Of a stretch of DNA of 64,000 nucleotides, positions 17,177-27,734 are shown piece after piece; position 1 is the first letter of the stretch, and every line of letters begins with the position of its first letter. The stretch is from the NCBI RefSeq assembly GCF_010499265.1, contig NZ_JAAGSC010000041.1, positions 49,521-113,520 of the forward strand, in the 5' to 3' direction. Source of the stretch: Wenzhouxiangella limi. Lineage in GTDB: Bacteria; Pseudomonadota; Gammaproteobacteria; Xanthomonadales; Wenzhouxiangellaceae. The translations under genes were made by a program, and so were the position numbers. Below the pieces are notes generated by a model that was given only the letters and a program-made list of their open reading frames with translations, had not been told where the DNA came from and did not search any database.

Positions 17177-18907
17177 CTAAGATTCCGGCAGGTGCAGTTT
17201 CACCACCAGCGGATCATGGTCGGCGGCCTGGCGCGGGTTCAGGCTGTTGATCGGTATCAGCGCCAGCTCGGTAGCCGGTTTCAGCGCCTGGCTGACAAGG
17301 ATATGGTCGATGGCCTGGGCGTTGCCCTGGAAGATGTAGGTGAACCGTTCTCGGCTTGGCAGATCGGTGACCGGGTTGTGCAGGGGCACGGTCTTATCGC
17401 CGGTCAGGATGCTCAGCGGTTCGGAAAACCAGTGATCGTTGAGGTCGCCGAGCACGACCAGGCGGTCGCGCCGGTCCGTGTTCAGGCCGGCGGCGAAATC
17501 CAGCACGGCCCGGGCCTGGGCCTGGCGCTGCTCGGCATCGCCTTCGACCGGGGGCTGGCGCTGACCGAACAGCGGGTCGCTGCCGCCCTTGGAGGCGAAG
17601 TGATTGTTGATCACAACCAGCCGATGGCCGTTGAAGACGAACTCCGCGACCAGCGACTTGCGGCTGTTGGCAAAGGCCGGTCCGCCGAGACGTCGGGCGC
17701 TGTCGGTCACCAACTCCACCCGGGCCGGGTTGTAGAGGAAGACATTGCGGATGTTGCCCCCGGGCTGGCCGCCGTCGGCGTTGCGCTCGGGCGGCAGATC
17801 GAGCCAGGCATAGCTCGGCCCGCCGGCCTCGGTGATGGCGGTGGTCAGGGCTGCCAGGGTTCGATCGGCCGAGACCAGGTCGCTGTCTTCGGCACCGTTG
17901 CCGTCCTGAATCTCCTGCAGGCCGATGATATCCGGCGCGTTCAAGATTTCGGCGATGTGGCGGGCCAGTTCGTCCATGCGGCCGCTGCCGATGGCATCAT
18001 CCACGTCGCGCGGCGTGCGCACCGCGCTGAAGTCCTCGATCACCGGATTGAGGTTTTCGACGTTGTAGCTGGCGACCAGCAGGTGGTCGCTGTCGCCGGA
18101 CAGGCGGCTGCTGATTGCGGTTTGCGGTTCGGGGAGGCGTCGCAGCGCGTGCTCGGCGACAACGCGGAAATTGCCGAAGCGGTAGTCGACGACACCGGTG
18201 ACAGCGGCAAAGCGATCGCCCACCGTCGCCGGGTCCGGGAAGGTGGGCAGCAGCAGCGGGTTGGGCTGGACGAGAATGCGGTCGGGATTGAAGTCGTCCG
18301 GTTGCGCGGCCACGGTGCCGAACCGGCCGAGATTGCGGTGGTTGTTGCCGGCGACCACCCAGGTCTCCTGAAAGCGGCTGGTCGGACCGACCACCCGGTT
18401 GGTCTGCAGAGAAACGCGCATGCCCATCAGCGCGGTCCAGAAGTCGATGGCGTTATCTTCCGGCTTAAGCGGCGCGTCAAACGCCGCTGGCGCCAGGCTG
18501 GCGGGGATTTGGACGCCGTCGGGTCCGATCAGCACCGCCGCCGGCACCGGCTGGTCACGGGCAATGACCTCGATGTTGGGCTGGACCATGCGGGTGACGG
18601 GCAAGTCGGTCGGGCGATTGTCCGGCAGATAATGCTCGATGCGCCCGCGCAGAGCCACCCGGTCTCCCCGTCCGACCGACGGCCGGCCTTCGGTCAGCAC
18701 GGCCAGCCCGGCGCGGCGATCGATGTCGGGCGCCTGCACCCAGAAACGGTCTTCCAGCACCAGGGTGACGATCCCCTGGGTGGTGATTTCGCGATTCGGC
18801 ACGGTTGGCACATGGCCGTCGCCGTGAATTTCGGGGATGCTCAGGGTCTGGGCCGAGAGGCTCGCGGCCAGTAGAAAACCGATCAATAAAGTCGAGAGGA
18901 TGCGCAT
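17177..18907 (-). CDS. Secreted endonuclease/exonuclease/phosphatase-family nuclease
   Basis: This 576-residue protein has a signal peptide (about 1-19, ending SLSAQ) and is expected outside the cytoplasm. Residues 40-120 resemble an OB-fold. The catalytic domain (about 270-576) carries the family blocks SYNVENLN, GLQEIQD, NNHFASKGG, VLGDLND, AIDHILVS and ADHDPLVV. The architecture matches ExeM-type extracellular DNases, which degrade environmental or biofilm DNA. Its last codons resemble the remnant at 113-202. It is convergent with the LuxR-type regulator and divergent from the DUF6746 gene. Confidence 0.9.
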   Translation of the reverse strand: MRILSTLLIGFLLAASLSAQTLSIPEIHGDGHVPTVPNREITTQGIVTLVLEDRFWVQAPDIDRRAGLAVLTEGRPSVGRGDRVALRGRIEHYLPDNRPTDLPVTRMVQPNIEVIARDQPVPAAVLIGPDGVQIPASLAPAAFDAPLKPEDNAIDFWTALMGMRVSLQTNRVVGPTSRFQETWVVAGNNHRNLGRFGTVAAQPDDFNPDRILVQPNPLLLPTFPDPATVGDRFAAVTGVVDYRFGNFRVVAEHALRRLPEPQTAISSRLSGDSDHLLVASYNVENLNPVIEDFSAVRTPRDVDDAIGSGRMDELARHIAEILNAPDIIGLQEIQDGNGAEDSDLVSADRTLAALTTAITEAGGPSYAWLDLPPERNADGGQPGGNIRNVFLYNPARVELVTDSARRLGGPAFANSRKSLVAEFVFNGHRLVVINNHFASKGGSDPLFGQRQPPVEGDAEQRQAQARAVLDFAAGLNTDRRDRLVVLGDLNDHWFSEPLSILTGDKTVPLHNPVTDLPSRERFTYIFQGNAQAIDHILVSQALKPATELALIPINSLNPRQAADHDPLVVKLHLPES

Positions 18908-18980
18908 GGGGATCCGGCCAGTTGGCGTGGAGGACCAGGAGATGATAATTCAAGCACGCATCAGAGTCTGCGCATGTAAC

Positions 18981-18989
18981 TGTTATGCT
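18981..18989 (+). promoter_or_regulatory. Candidate extended -10 promoter for the DUF6746 gene
   Basis: TG-T-TATGCT at 18981-18989 fits an extended -10 element. It lies 40 bases before the ATG at 19029, which has a GGAG ribosome-binding site at 19018-19021. No clear -35 was seen. Confidence 0.4.
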
Positions 18990-19028
18990 GACCGTCTGTA
19001 TCCGTCGACACACCCATGGAGTGCAAGC

Positions 19029-19415
19029 ATGCCCAAATTTTCCCGCGTTCTCTTTTTCCTGCTTTCCGCCGCGCTGGTTCCGCTGGCGCTGGCGTCCGAT
19101 GATGACGATGATCGAGCCGAACACTTCGAGGGAAAGCCCGCGCGCACCCTGGAAGAAGCGCTGGAGAACTTCAGCGAAGCCAACTCGCAGTTCTCCGAAC
19201 TGCTCAGCCAGGACAGCCTGGACACGCAGGCGGTTTTTGAGGTCCACGAGCTGACCTACACCCTGGAAAATGCCCTGGAAAAGATTCGCGACGAGATGGA
19301 AGAGCTGGCCGAAGTGCTCGAGGAAGTCCACCTGGCTTCCGAGCGCAACGACGGCGAAACCGTCAAGGAGCGCGGCGAGGTCTACCTCGACACGGCGCGC
19401 AAGATCATCCGCTAA
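19029..19415 (+). CDS. DUF6746 family small exported protein
   Basis: A 128-residue protein starts at ATG 19029, seven bases after a GGAG motif. It has a signal peptide (about 1-21, LSAALVPLALAS). An acidic DDDDDRAEHFEGKPA stretch follows, and then an almost wholly helical body (HELTYTLENALEKIRDEME, LAEVLEEVHLASE) typical of DUF6746. The function is unknown. It probably acts in the periplasm as a helical hairpin. In-frame codons upstream of 19029 lack a ribosome-binding site and were not used. Its stop lies nine bases from the recQ stop on the other strand. Confidence 0.85.
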   Translation: MPKFSRVLFFLLSAALVPLALASDDDDDRAEHFEGKPARTLEEALENFSEANSQFSELLSQDSLDTQAVFEVHELTYTLENALEKIRDEMEELAEVLEEVHLASERNDGETVKERGEVYLDTARKIIR

Positions 19416-19424
19416 CCGGGACCG

Positions 19425-21245
<1,821 letters not shown>

Positions 21246-21312
21246 TCGCGGGTCGCGCAGGAGAACATGGTCGACAGGATAACCGCCCGGATTGTCCGAA
21301 GCGGTCGGAAAA

Positions 21313-22086
21313 TCACCCGGCCGACCGTCGGACTTTGCCGGTGGCGCGCAGCAGGTCCAGAGCCGCCGGGGCCAGTTGTTCGGCCCACCGGGCATGGCCG
21401 ATGGCGTTGGGATGGAAGCCGTCCTCGCAAAACAGCGCGCTCGAGCCGGCATCCAGCCTCATGGGGACATGGCCCATGTCGGCCCGGGAGCCGACCAGGC
21501 CGGCGGCGGCATGGTCGAGCAGGCGCGAGCGGGCGCCGAGCAGCACGCTCAAGGGAAACGGCAGCAGCGGAAAGCGCTGCATGTCGGGGACACCGGCCAG
21601 CAGAACCGGGGCCGGGCCGGTGCGCGCGCGCAGCGCCTGGATCAATGCCTGCAGGTCGGCGCGCCAGCGCCGGGCCGAGCGCATGGCCAGACTGTCGTTG
21701 ACGCCCAGTCCGATCAGGATCAGGTCGGTCGATTCGGCGTCGAGATCGGGCAGCAGCTTCTCGTGGACGGCTTCGGCGGTGAGTCCGCCGCGAGCCAGAA
21801 TCTTCCACGCCACGGCCCGACCGGTGGCGCCGCCCAGATGTTGGGCCAGCGCGCAGCTTACGCTGTCCCTGAAGCTGTCCAGCCCGACCCCGGCCAGCGG
21901 TGATTCGCCGACGGCGAGCAAGCGAAGCGCGGGACCAGGGCCGGCGACCTCGCCGCATCGCGCGCCCGGCGCTTCGGCCAGCCGAACCGCGCGCTTTCGC
22001 AGTCTTTTCCCCTGCGCCAGGCCGATCGGTGCCAGCGCCAGGCTGAGCGAGGCCAGCAGCTGGCGCCGAAGGCCCTCGACGTCCAC
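21313..22086 (-). CDS. SGNH/GDSL-type hydrolase
   Basis: The 257-residue protein starts with GTG three bases after the hemH stop. SGNH blocks are visible: block I as LLAVGESPLAG with the nucleophilic Ser, block III as GLGVNDSL and block V as DGFHPNAIGH with the catalytic Asp-His pair. Block II is probably the Gly in ILARGG. The GES variant of block I is common in this branch. It should be an esterase or lipase with unknown substrate. No clear signal peptide is present, although residues 9-24 are hydrophobic. Confidence 0.85.
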   Translation of the reverse strand: MDVEGLRRQLLASLSLALAPIGLAQGKRLRKRAVRLAEAPGARCGEVAGPGPALRLLAVGESPLAGVGLDSFRDSVSCALAQHLGGATGRAVAWKILARGGLTAEAVHEKLLPDLDAESTDLILIGLGVNDSLAMRSARRWRADLQALIQALRARTGPAPVLLAGVPDMQRFPLLPFPLSVLLGARSRLLDHAAAGLVGSRADMGHVPMRLDAGSSALFCEDGFHPNAIGHARWAEQLAPAALDLLRATGKVRRSAG

Positions 22087-22089
22087 CGC

Positions 22090-23247
22090 CTATTCGAGGT
22101 TCAGGGTCACGGCCGCCTTGTCGGCCTGCTCGAGCCGGGTGCGCACGTGGTCTTCCGGTTCCGAGCAACGGCCTTCGAACTCCGGCCAGCCCTGGCCGTG
22201 ACGCAGACACAGCTGCTTGAGCACGGCGACGTGGTCGTCGGATTCATTCAGGCAGGGGATGTACTGCAAATCCTCGCCGCCGGCTTCGACAAACTCTTCT
22301 TTGCCTTCCATCGCGATTTCCTCCAGCGTTTCCAGGCAGTCGATGGAGAATCCCGGGCAGATGACCTGGAGTTTCTTTACGCCGGCATGGCCGAGCGCTT
22401 CGAGCGTGTGATCGGTATAGGGCTTGAGCCACTCGGCCCGCCCCAGGCGTGACTGGAACGAGACTTGCCAGTCGTCTTCGCCCAGGTTCAGCCGCTCGGC
22501 GATCTTGCGCGCGCTGAACTGGCACTGGCAGTAGTACGGGTCGCCGGCCTGCAGGTTGCGCTTGGGGATGCCGTGAAAGGAAAACAGCAGTTTGTCGGGC
22601 TTGCCGTGCTCGGCCTGGTGACGGCGAACGGAATCGGCAATGGCTTCCTGCCAGCTGCTCTCGCGGTAAAAGTCGTTGATGAAGCGCAGTTCCGGGAAGA
22701 AGCGCTGGCCCTGCATCCAGGTGGTGACCTGGTCGAACACCGAGGCCGTTGTTGTGGCCGAATACTGCGGGTACATCGGCAGTACGAGCAGGCGCTGGAC
22801 GTTGTTGGCCTTCATGCGCTCCAGCGCGGCCTGGATGGAGGGCTGGCCGTAGCTCATGGCCAGCTCCAGCGATACATCGGGCAGGTCCGGTTCGAGCTCG
22901 GTCGCCAGCTTTTCGGCCAGGCGCCGGTTATTGAACAGTAGCGGGGACCCCTCGTTGGTCCAGACCTCGGCATAGGCCTTGGCCGATTTGGGCGCGCGAA
23001 AGGGCAGGATGACGCCGTTGAGAATCAGCCACCAGATCGGCCGGGGGACCTCGACCACGCGCGGATCACCCAAAAACTGCTTCAGGTACGGTCTGAGCGC
23101 CTTGGCCGTTGGCGCGTCCGGCGTGCCGAGGTTGACCATCAGGATGCCGGCCCGGGCCGGCTGGCGGTGGGCGGTCACTTCGGCCACGCCCTGGCGGGTG
23201 GTGACGAGATGACGGGATCTGGCGGGTTGGGCGTTGGAGGATTGCAT
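22090..23247 (-). CDS. hemH: Ferrochelatase
   Basis: Ferrochelatase inserts Fe2+ into protoporphyrin IX, the final step of protoheme synthesis. The 385-residue product has VNLGTPDAP at the start of the fold, the catalytic His in LLFSFHGIP and the conserved acidic C-terminal region PGFSIDCLETLEEI. The first 30 residues are a family-variable extension. It begins a minus-strand group with the SGNH hydrolase (three-base gap) and recQ. A second heme-pathway gene, hemF, is at 35875-36792. It diverges from the beta-propeller gene across about 160 bases. Confidence 0.95.
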   Translation of the reverse strand: MQSSNAQPARSRHLVTTRQGVAEVTAHRQPARAGILMVNLGTPDAPTAKALRPYLKQFLGDPRVVEVPRPIWWLILNGVILPFRAPKSAKAYAEVWTNEGSPLLFNNRRLAEKLATELEPDLPDVSLELAMSYGQPSIQAALERMKANNVQRLLVLPMYPQYSATTTASVFDQVTTWMQGQRFFPELRFINDFYRESSWQEAIADSVRRHQAEHGKPDKLLFSFHGIPKRNLQAGDPYYCQCQFSARKIAERLNLGEDDWQVSFQSRLGRAEWLKPYTDHTLEALGHAGVKKLQVICPGFSIDCLETLEEIAMEGKEEFVEAGGEDLQYIPCLNESDDHVAVLKQLCLRHGQGWPEFEGRCSEPEDHVRTRLEQADKAAVTLNLE

Positions 23248-23367
23248 GAGTTCAAGGCCGGCGACGAATGAGCCTCTATTGTACGAATCCGGTCGCTGTC
23301 GACGGTGAAGCGTGCCGGTCGTCCAGCGATGGTCAACTGCGAACGCGTGGGATTGTCCGCCGCGCTC

Positions 23368-23376
23368 TGCTATGAT
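23368..23376 (+). promoter_or_regulatory. Candidate extended -10 promoter for the propeller gene
   Basis: TG-C-TATGAT at 23368-23376 is a good extended -10 element; the hexamer TGGGAT 17 bases upstream of the TATGAT is a weak -35. Transcription would begin near 23383. That favours the GTG start at 23410 over the ATG at 23380. Confidence 0.45.
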
Positions 23377-23409
23377 GTAATGATCGAAAGTCCGCAGGAA
23401 TGTCCCGCC

Positions 23410-24366
23410 GTGCGTAGCCTCGCACCTGTCTTCCAGAGTGTGCTGGCCGTGGTCGCCATGACCCTGGCCGCTTCGCTGTGGGCGAATCCGGCCGGGTACA
23501 GCATCAATTCACGCGGTCTGGATACCGAAGACGAACCGATCAATCATCTCTGGCGCGTGTTTCTGTCCGACGGGCGCGCAGAAAAGATAGGCCCGGTGCG
23601 TAACGATTTCGTGGACGTCGAAGCGCTGGCCCTGAGTCCGGATGGCACGCTTTACGGCGCTGATGACAGCACCAATACCTTGCTGGAGATCGATACGGGT
23701 AGCGGTTTTGGCGACCCCGTCGGCAGGGGCTTCGAGGTTGGCAACATGGGGCTGGCGGGCACGTTCGATTTCGGCATGAGTTTCGACTGCAACGGGAGAC
23801 TGTATGTCGTTTCGGCGATGGAACAATCCCTGTTTTTGGCCGATCTGGAGACAGGTCGGTTGCGGCGGGTCGGCGAAGCCGGCTCGCTGGGCGCGCCGAT
23901 CACCGATCTGGCGGTGCGCGGCGACGAGGTTTACGGCATCGGCGTCGGTTTGACGCGTGAGGGTCAAGAAGCGGCACCCAATCTGTATCGCATCGATCTC
24001 GAGGAAGCCTCGTCGACATTGATCGGTCCGCTGGGCGCTGCCGCGGCGCCTTACAACAACGCTGGCCTGTCCTTCGCCGACGACGGCAGCCTGTGGGCGA
24101 TGACCGACCGGCGTGCGGTGGGTAACGAGGACGGACCGAGCCAGATCCTGCGTATCGATCCGGCCACCGGCACCGCCGAAGCGGTCGCCGAAACCATCAT
24201 CGGGATGGAATCGCTGGCGGTGGCTCCGCCGGTGATGTGCCAGCTGCGGGACGTCGCCAGGCCGGCTGGGCATCCCATTCCGGTGTTTTCTGCGCCCGCT
24301 GTGCTGGCTCTGATTCTGACGGTTTTTCTGATGGCCGGAGTTCGCCTGCGCTTCCGGCAGTCCTGA
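23410..24366 (+). CDS. Exported beta-propeller-like protein with C-terminal anchor
   Basis: From GTG 23410 the product has 318 residues. It has a signal peptide (about 1-25) and then repeated short beta segments of the type ALSPDGTLYGADDSTNTLLEI, GRLYVVSAMEQSLFLADL and DGSLWAMTDRR, resembling blades of an NHL/SMP-30-like propeller. The end has a proline-containing turn, a hydrophobic helix and a basic tail (IPVFSAPAVLALILTVF then RLRFRQS), like an IPTL-CTERM sorting signal. Specific function is not recognisable. The start is chosen because an upstream -10 element and an AGGA motif both fit it. Confidence 0.6.
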   Translation: MRSLAPVFQSVLAVVAMTLAASLWANPAGYSINSRGLDTEDEPINHLWRVFLSDGRAEKIGPVRNDFVDVEALALSPDGTLYGADDSTNTLLEIDTGSGFGDPVGRGFEVGNMGLAGTFDFGMSFDCNGRLYVVSAMEQSLFLADLETGRLRRVGEAGSLGAPITDLAVRGDEVYGIGVGLTREGQEAAPNLYRIDLEEASSTLIGPLGAAAAPYNNAGLSFADDGSLWAMTDRRAVGNEDGPSQILRIDPATGTAEAVAETIIGMESLAVAPPVMCQLRDVARPAGHPIPVFSAPAVLALILTVFLMAGVRLRFRQS

Positions 24367-24420
24367 TACACTTCCGGATCTTGCAATGACTGCGCAGTCC
24401 CTGTCGAAAGGAGTGTTCTG

Positions 24421-24705
24421 ATGGGTTTTGGCAATATCGGCTGGTTTCAGATTCTGGTCGTCCTGCTGATCGTGCTTCTGGTGTTCGGCACCAAGAAGAT
24501 CCGCACGCTGGGCGGGGATCTGGGCGGCGCCATCCGCGATTTTCGCAAGGGCATGAGCGAAGACGAAGAGGCGGAAAACGACAACGAGTCCAAGAACGCC
24601 GGCGAGAGCAGTTCGGACGAGACGAAAGCGGATGAGGAACAGAATTCCGAAAAGAAACCCGAGAAGGCGAAGAAAGCCGCATCGGGAACCGCGAAAAACA
24701 CCTGA
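24421..24705 (+). CDS. tatA: Sec-independent translocase subunit TatA
   Basis: A 94-residue TatA with the N-terminal membrane helix (about 5-22), the FGTKKI hinge and an amphipathic helix (LGGDLGGAIRDFRKGM). A long, highly charged acidic/lysine tail follows. A strong AGGAG site precedes the ATG. TatA oligomers form the passage for folded proteins exported by the twin-arginine pathway. It is the first gene of tatABC, with 12 bases before tatB. Confidence 0.95.
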   Translation: MGFGNIGWFQILVVLLIVLLVFGTKKIRTLGGDLGGAIRDFRKGMSEDEEAENDNESKNAGESSSDETKADEEQNSEKKPEKAKKAASGTAKNT

Positions 24706-24717
24706 CCTGGCCGCACG

Positions 24718-24993
24718 ATGAGCGGTATTGGCTTCACTGAACTGGTCTTGCTGGCCGTGCTTGCGCTGCTGGTTGTCGGGCCCAAGCGCCTGCCGGAAAT
24801 TGCCCGCACCGCGGGCCAGATGACCCGGACGGTCCGCGGCGCCTGGCAGAACATCAAGTCGGAATTCCAGTCCGAGCTGGACAACGAGCACAATCGCCGG
24901 ATCATGGAAGCCGCGGCCAAGACGCGCAAGGAACTCGAGACGCCGTTCCGCCTGGACGAGGAGCCCAAGGGTGACCGAAAAGACGGAGGATAA
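24718..24993 (+). CDS. tatB: Sec-independent translocase subunit TatB
   Basis: A 91-residue TatB: a short membrane helix (GFTELVLLAVLALLVVGP), the PKRLPE hinge and an amphipathic helical region (ARTAGQMTRTVRGAWQNIK). The Glu in the membrane helix and the VGPKRLP pattern separate TatB from TatA. TatB with TatC recognises twin-arginine signal peptides. It is shorter than E. coli TatB (171 residues), having little of the variable tail. Its end overlaps the tatC start by 23 bases. Confidence 0.93.
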   Translation: MSGIGFTELVLLAVLALLVVGPKRLPEIARTAGQMTRTVRGAWQNIKSEFQSELDNEHNRRIMEAAAKTRKELETPFRLDEEPKGDRKDGG

Positions 24994-25735
24994 GCGCGAG
25001 CTTACCCTGATCGACCACCTGCTGGAGCTGCGCACCCGTCTGCTCCGGGCGGTCATCGCAATCAGTATCGTGGTCATCGCGCTGGCCCCGTTCGCCCGTC
25101 AGCTGTATTCCCTGCTCGCCGAGCCGCTGGTGCGTTACCTGCCCGAAGGCTCGAGCATGATCGCGATCGACGTGGCCTCGCCGTTTTTTGCGCCGTTCAA
25201 GCTGGTGCTGATCCTGGGGCTGCTGATCTCCATGCCGGCGGTCATCTACCAGGCCTGGGCCTTCGTTGCACCCGGGCTGTATCGGCACGAGCAACGCCTG
25301 GCCCGGCCGCTGCTATTTGCCTCGGTGCTGCTGTTCTACGCCGGCTGCGCCTTCGCCTACTTTGCCGTCTTTCCGGTGGTGTTTTCGTTCTTCACGTCCA
25401 TGGCGCCGGAAGGGGTCGCGGTGATGACCGACATCAGCCGCTACCTGGACTTCATCCTGACCCTGTTTATCGCTTTCGGGCTGGCTTTTCAGGTGCCGGT
25501 TGCCACCATCGTGCTGGTCGCGCTGGGCATCACCACGACCGATACCCTGGCCAAGGCGCGGGGTTACGTGGTGGTGGGCGCATTTCTGGTGGCCATGCTG
25601 ATCACGCCGCCGGACATGATTTCCCAGACCTTGCTGGCGCTGCCGGTTCTCGTCCTCTACGAGCTCGGCATCTTCATGGCAAGAGTGATGGTCCGGCGCA
25701 CGCAGGAAGCCAGCGCCGCCTCGGGCAAAGACTGA
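24971..25735 (+). CDS. tatC: Sec-independent translocase subunit TatC
   Basis: A 254-residue polytopic membrane protein starting with GTG inside tatB. The N-terminal LIDHLLELRTRLLRA segment, which docks twin-arginine signals, is followed by six predicted membrane helices. Conserved TatC features include YQAWAFVAPGLYRHEQR, FAYFAVFP and the region AFGLAFQVPV. The overlap with tatB implies translational coupling. Confidence 0.95.
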   Translation: MTEKTEDKRELTLIDHLLELRTRLLRAVIAISIVVIALAPFARQLYSLLAEPLVRYLPEGSSMIAIDVASPFFAPFKLVLILGLLISMPAVIYQAWAFVAPGLYRHEQRLARPLLFASVLLFYAGCAFAYFAVFPVVFSFFTSMAPEGVAVMTDISRYLDFILTLFIAFGLAFQVPVATIVLVALGITTTDTLAKARGYVVVGAFLVAMLITPPDMISQTLLALPVLVLYELGIFMARVMVRRTQEASAASGKD

Positions 25736-25766
25736 GCGCGACCTGATTAGCCGCTTGGCCCGCTCA

Positions 25767-26612
25767 CTAGGGCACTAGATCATCTCGGCCCGGAAGCTCG
25801 TCTTCCAGCCCGGGTGACCAGCCGAACACCTGGCTGAATGCCAGGTATTGGGCACCGGTCATGAGCACCTGGAAAAGCATCACCGCCAGCAAAAGCATCA
25901 CCTGGGCAAAGAAATTGCCGAAGTTGCCGAGTGCCAGGGTCAATACGCCGCTGACCAGCAGCAAGACGATGAACACGCCGGCCACCACGCCGATCGCGGC
26001 CAGCAGGAACCCGGCAAAGGCTGCCCAGTTGCGCAGTACGGCCCGCAGGCTGGTCGCGAGACCCGAAAAAACCGGCGCCCGTCCGAACATGACCAGCGGC
26101 ACAGCGAAATACATGGCGGCGACCACCAGCGCCATGACCGCGCCCGACATTACAAGGCCGCCGCCCAGAGAGACGTCTGCGAGGGCCTGGGCCATCGCTT
26201 CGGGCGATTGCACGGCGGCTTCGAGCTGGTCTGGCCCCAGCTGACTGCTCAGCCAGGAAACCAGCACCACGGCGGCTACCAGCCCCCCGATCATGCCGAA
26301 GACGCCCAGCATCAGCAGTCGGGAGCGTCTGAGCGGGTCGCTCCAGGCCGAAAAGAGCGTGGTCGGCGGCGGCGTTTTCCCTTCCCCGAGACGGTCAAAG
26401 GCCAGCATGACGCCGGCGGTCAGCAGCGGCGTGATCAGGGCCAGGATGGCCTGGCCGACCAGCGGGATGACCGCGATCAGGGAAACCCCCAGCCAAAGCG
26501 CGGCAATGGAAAAAATGGGACGAAAACCGCGTCGCATCCATTCAGCACTGGCCGGAATCCACGCCAGGCCCTGCCGGAAGCCGACGCGCTGGATCGTATA
26601 GCCACCGTTCAT
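25767..26612 (-). CDS. BPSS1780-family polytopic membrane protein
   Basis: A 281-residue integral membrane protein starting at ATG 26612. It begins with a short soluble segment (GGYTIQRVGFRQGLAWIPAS), then has about six hydrophobic helices (near 33-60, 90-115, 140-165, 190-220, 225-250). This pattern fits the BPSS1780 family of unknown function. Its start overlaps the stop of the LOG-family gene upstream by four bases, so the two are probably co-translated. It is convergent with tatC. Confidence 0.7.
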   Translation of the reverse strand: MNGGYTIQRVGFRQGLAWIPASAEWMRRGFRPIFSIAALWLGVSLIAVIPLVGQAILALITPLLTAGVMLAFDRLGEGKTPPPTTLFSAWSDPLRRSRLLMLGVFGMIGGLVAAVVLVSWLSSQLGPDQLEAAVQSPEAMAQALADVSLGGGLVMSGAVMALVVAAMYFAVPLVMFGRAPVFSGLATSLRAVLRNWAAFAGFLLAAIGVVAGVFIVLLLVSGVLTLALGNFGNFFAQVMLLLAVMLFQVLMTGAQYLAFSQVFGWSPGLEDELPGRDDLVP

Positions 26613-27208
26613 GACGCGGAACGCACCACGGCGGCCCCGGAAATGGCGTTCGTCGACCAGGCCGGTGCCTCGCCGAGTGCGTCGAGGACCTGCTCCGGTT
26701 CCTCCACGCTCTGCCACATCTGCAAATGGGCCTGATTCATGAAGCGTTCGTCCACGCTTTGCTGCAGAAACGCCAGCAGCCGGTCATAATAGCCGCCGGT
26801 GTTGACCAGCACGATCGGACCGAGGAACTGGCCGAGACGCTTGAGGGTCATGGCTTCGAACAGTTCTTCGAAGGTACCGCAGCCGCCCGGCAGGGCGACG
26901 ACGGCGTCGGAGCGTTCGAGCATTCTTGCTTTGCGCGTGCGCATGTCGTCGACGATTTCCAACGACGTCAGTGCCTGGTGCCCGGCCTCGACGCGGGTCA
27001 GGAATTCGGGAATGATGCCGTGAACTTCGGCCCCGACACTGAGCGCTCCTTCGGCCATGGCGCCCATCAGGCCGTGTCCACCGCCACCGTAGATAATGGT
27101 GAGGCCGGCATTGCCGAGCGAGCGGCCCAGACGACTTGCCGCATTGATGTAGTCTGCACACAGTGCCTGGCTGGACGCGGCATAAACGGTAACGCGCTGA
27201 ATGGACAT
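26609..27208 (-). CDS. LOG-family (TIGR00730) nucleotide phosphoribohydrolase
   Basis: A 199-residue Rossmann-like protein with the two LOG signatures: YGGGGHGLMGAMAEGAL and the catalytic PGGCGTFEELFEAMT (about 100-115). Family members cleave the N-glycosidic bond of nucleoside 5'-monophosphates; plant-type LOG enzymes release cytokinins. In free-living bacteria the physiological substrate is often unclear. The start at ATG 27208 fits the conserved ITVYAAS-like beginning (RVTVYAASS). It lies back to back with the cytochrome gene, only 13 bases apart, so promoters must overlap coding sequence. Confidence 0.88.
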   Translation of the reverse strand: MSIQRVTVYAASSQALCADYINAASRLGRSLGNAGLTIIYGGGGHGLMGAMAEGALSVGAEVHGIIPEFLTRVEAGHQALTSLEIVDDMRTRKARMLERSDAVVALPGGCGTFEELFEAMTLKRLGQFLGPIVLVNTGGYYDRLLAFLQQSVDERFMNQAHLQMWQSVEEPEQVLDALGEAPAWSTNAISGAAVVRSAS

Positions 27209-27221
27209 CAAGTAAAAACGA

Positions 27222-27734
27222 ATGAACAGGACAATCCCACATTGTAAACGCAGGCTAAGGACTGTACCGGCAGCCGTTCGGTCGGGCTTCGCCGCCGCAG
27301 CGCTGGCTGTGCTGACGGCGTGCAACTCGGGTACGCCACCGACCGAGTTGGCCGAGGGGCAGGAGCCGTACCTGCGCTACTGCGCCTCCTGCCACGGCAA
27401 CCAGGGCGAGGGCAAGCCGCCGGCTTTCCCGCCGCTGGCCGGCTCGGAATGGATGGAGCTGCCGTCCGAGGCGCTGGCCCTGATCGTGTTGTACGGTCTG
27501 CGCGGCGAGATCGAGGTGGCCGGTCGAACCTATCGCGGCTACATGCCGCCGATGCAGCATCTGAGCGATGAAGACATCGCCGCGCTGCTGGGCTTTACCG
27601 AGCGGACCTGGGCACAGCGCGAGGCCGGTCTGGTGGCCGCCGACATCGCCCGTCTGCGCACGGCTTTTGCCGAGCGACGGCCACCGCTGGAAGGACGGGA
27701 TGGTCTGATGCAGGCACTGGATGAGCTCCCGTGA
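27222..27734 (+). CDS. Cytochrome c-type lipoprotein
   Basis: The 170-residue precursor has a basic N-terminus, a hydrophobic core and a lipobox-like LAVLTAC (Cys34), so it is probably acylated and anchored in the periplasm. One heme-binding CASCH is at about 54-58, and a Met in YMPPMQHL is a likely axial ligand. It resembles small single-heme electron carriers. The start is not certain because the divergent LOG gene is so close. Its stop overlaps the rhomboid start by four bases. Confidence 0.82.
   Translation: MNRTIPHCKRRLRTVPAAVRSGFAAAALAVLTACNSGTPPTELAEGQEPYLRYCASCHGNQGEGKPPAFPPLAGSEWMELPSEALALIVLYGLRGEIEVAGRTYRGYMPPMQHLSDEDIAALLGFTERTWAQREAGLVAADIARLRTAFAERRPPLEGRDGLMQALDELP

Noticed and set aside
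17138-18874. Long open frame (578 codons) on the plus strand opposite the secreted nuclease
   Set aside because: It lies wholly antisense to a gene with clear signal peptide and catalytic motifs; its sequence is low-complexity Arg/Gly/Val/Gln-rich, typical of high-GC reverse frames.
26612-26717. N-terminal extension of the BPSS1780-type gene to 26717
   Set aside because: The extension overlaps the LOG gene in another frame and is Arg/Gly-rich; the four-base overlap start at 26612 is natural.
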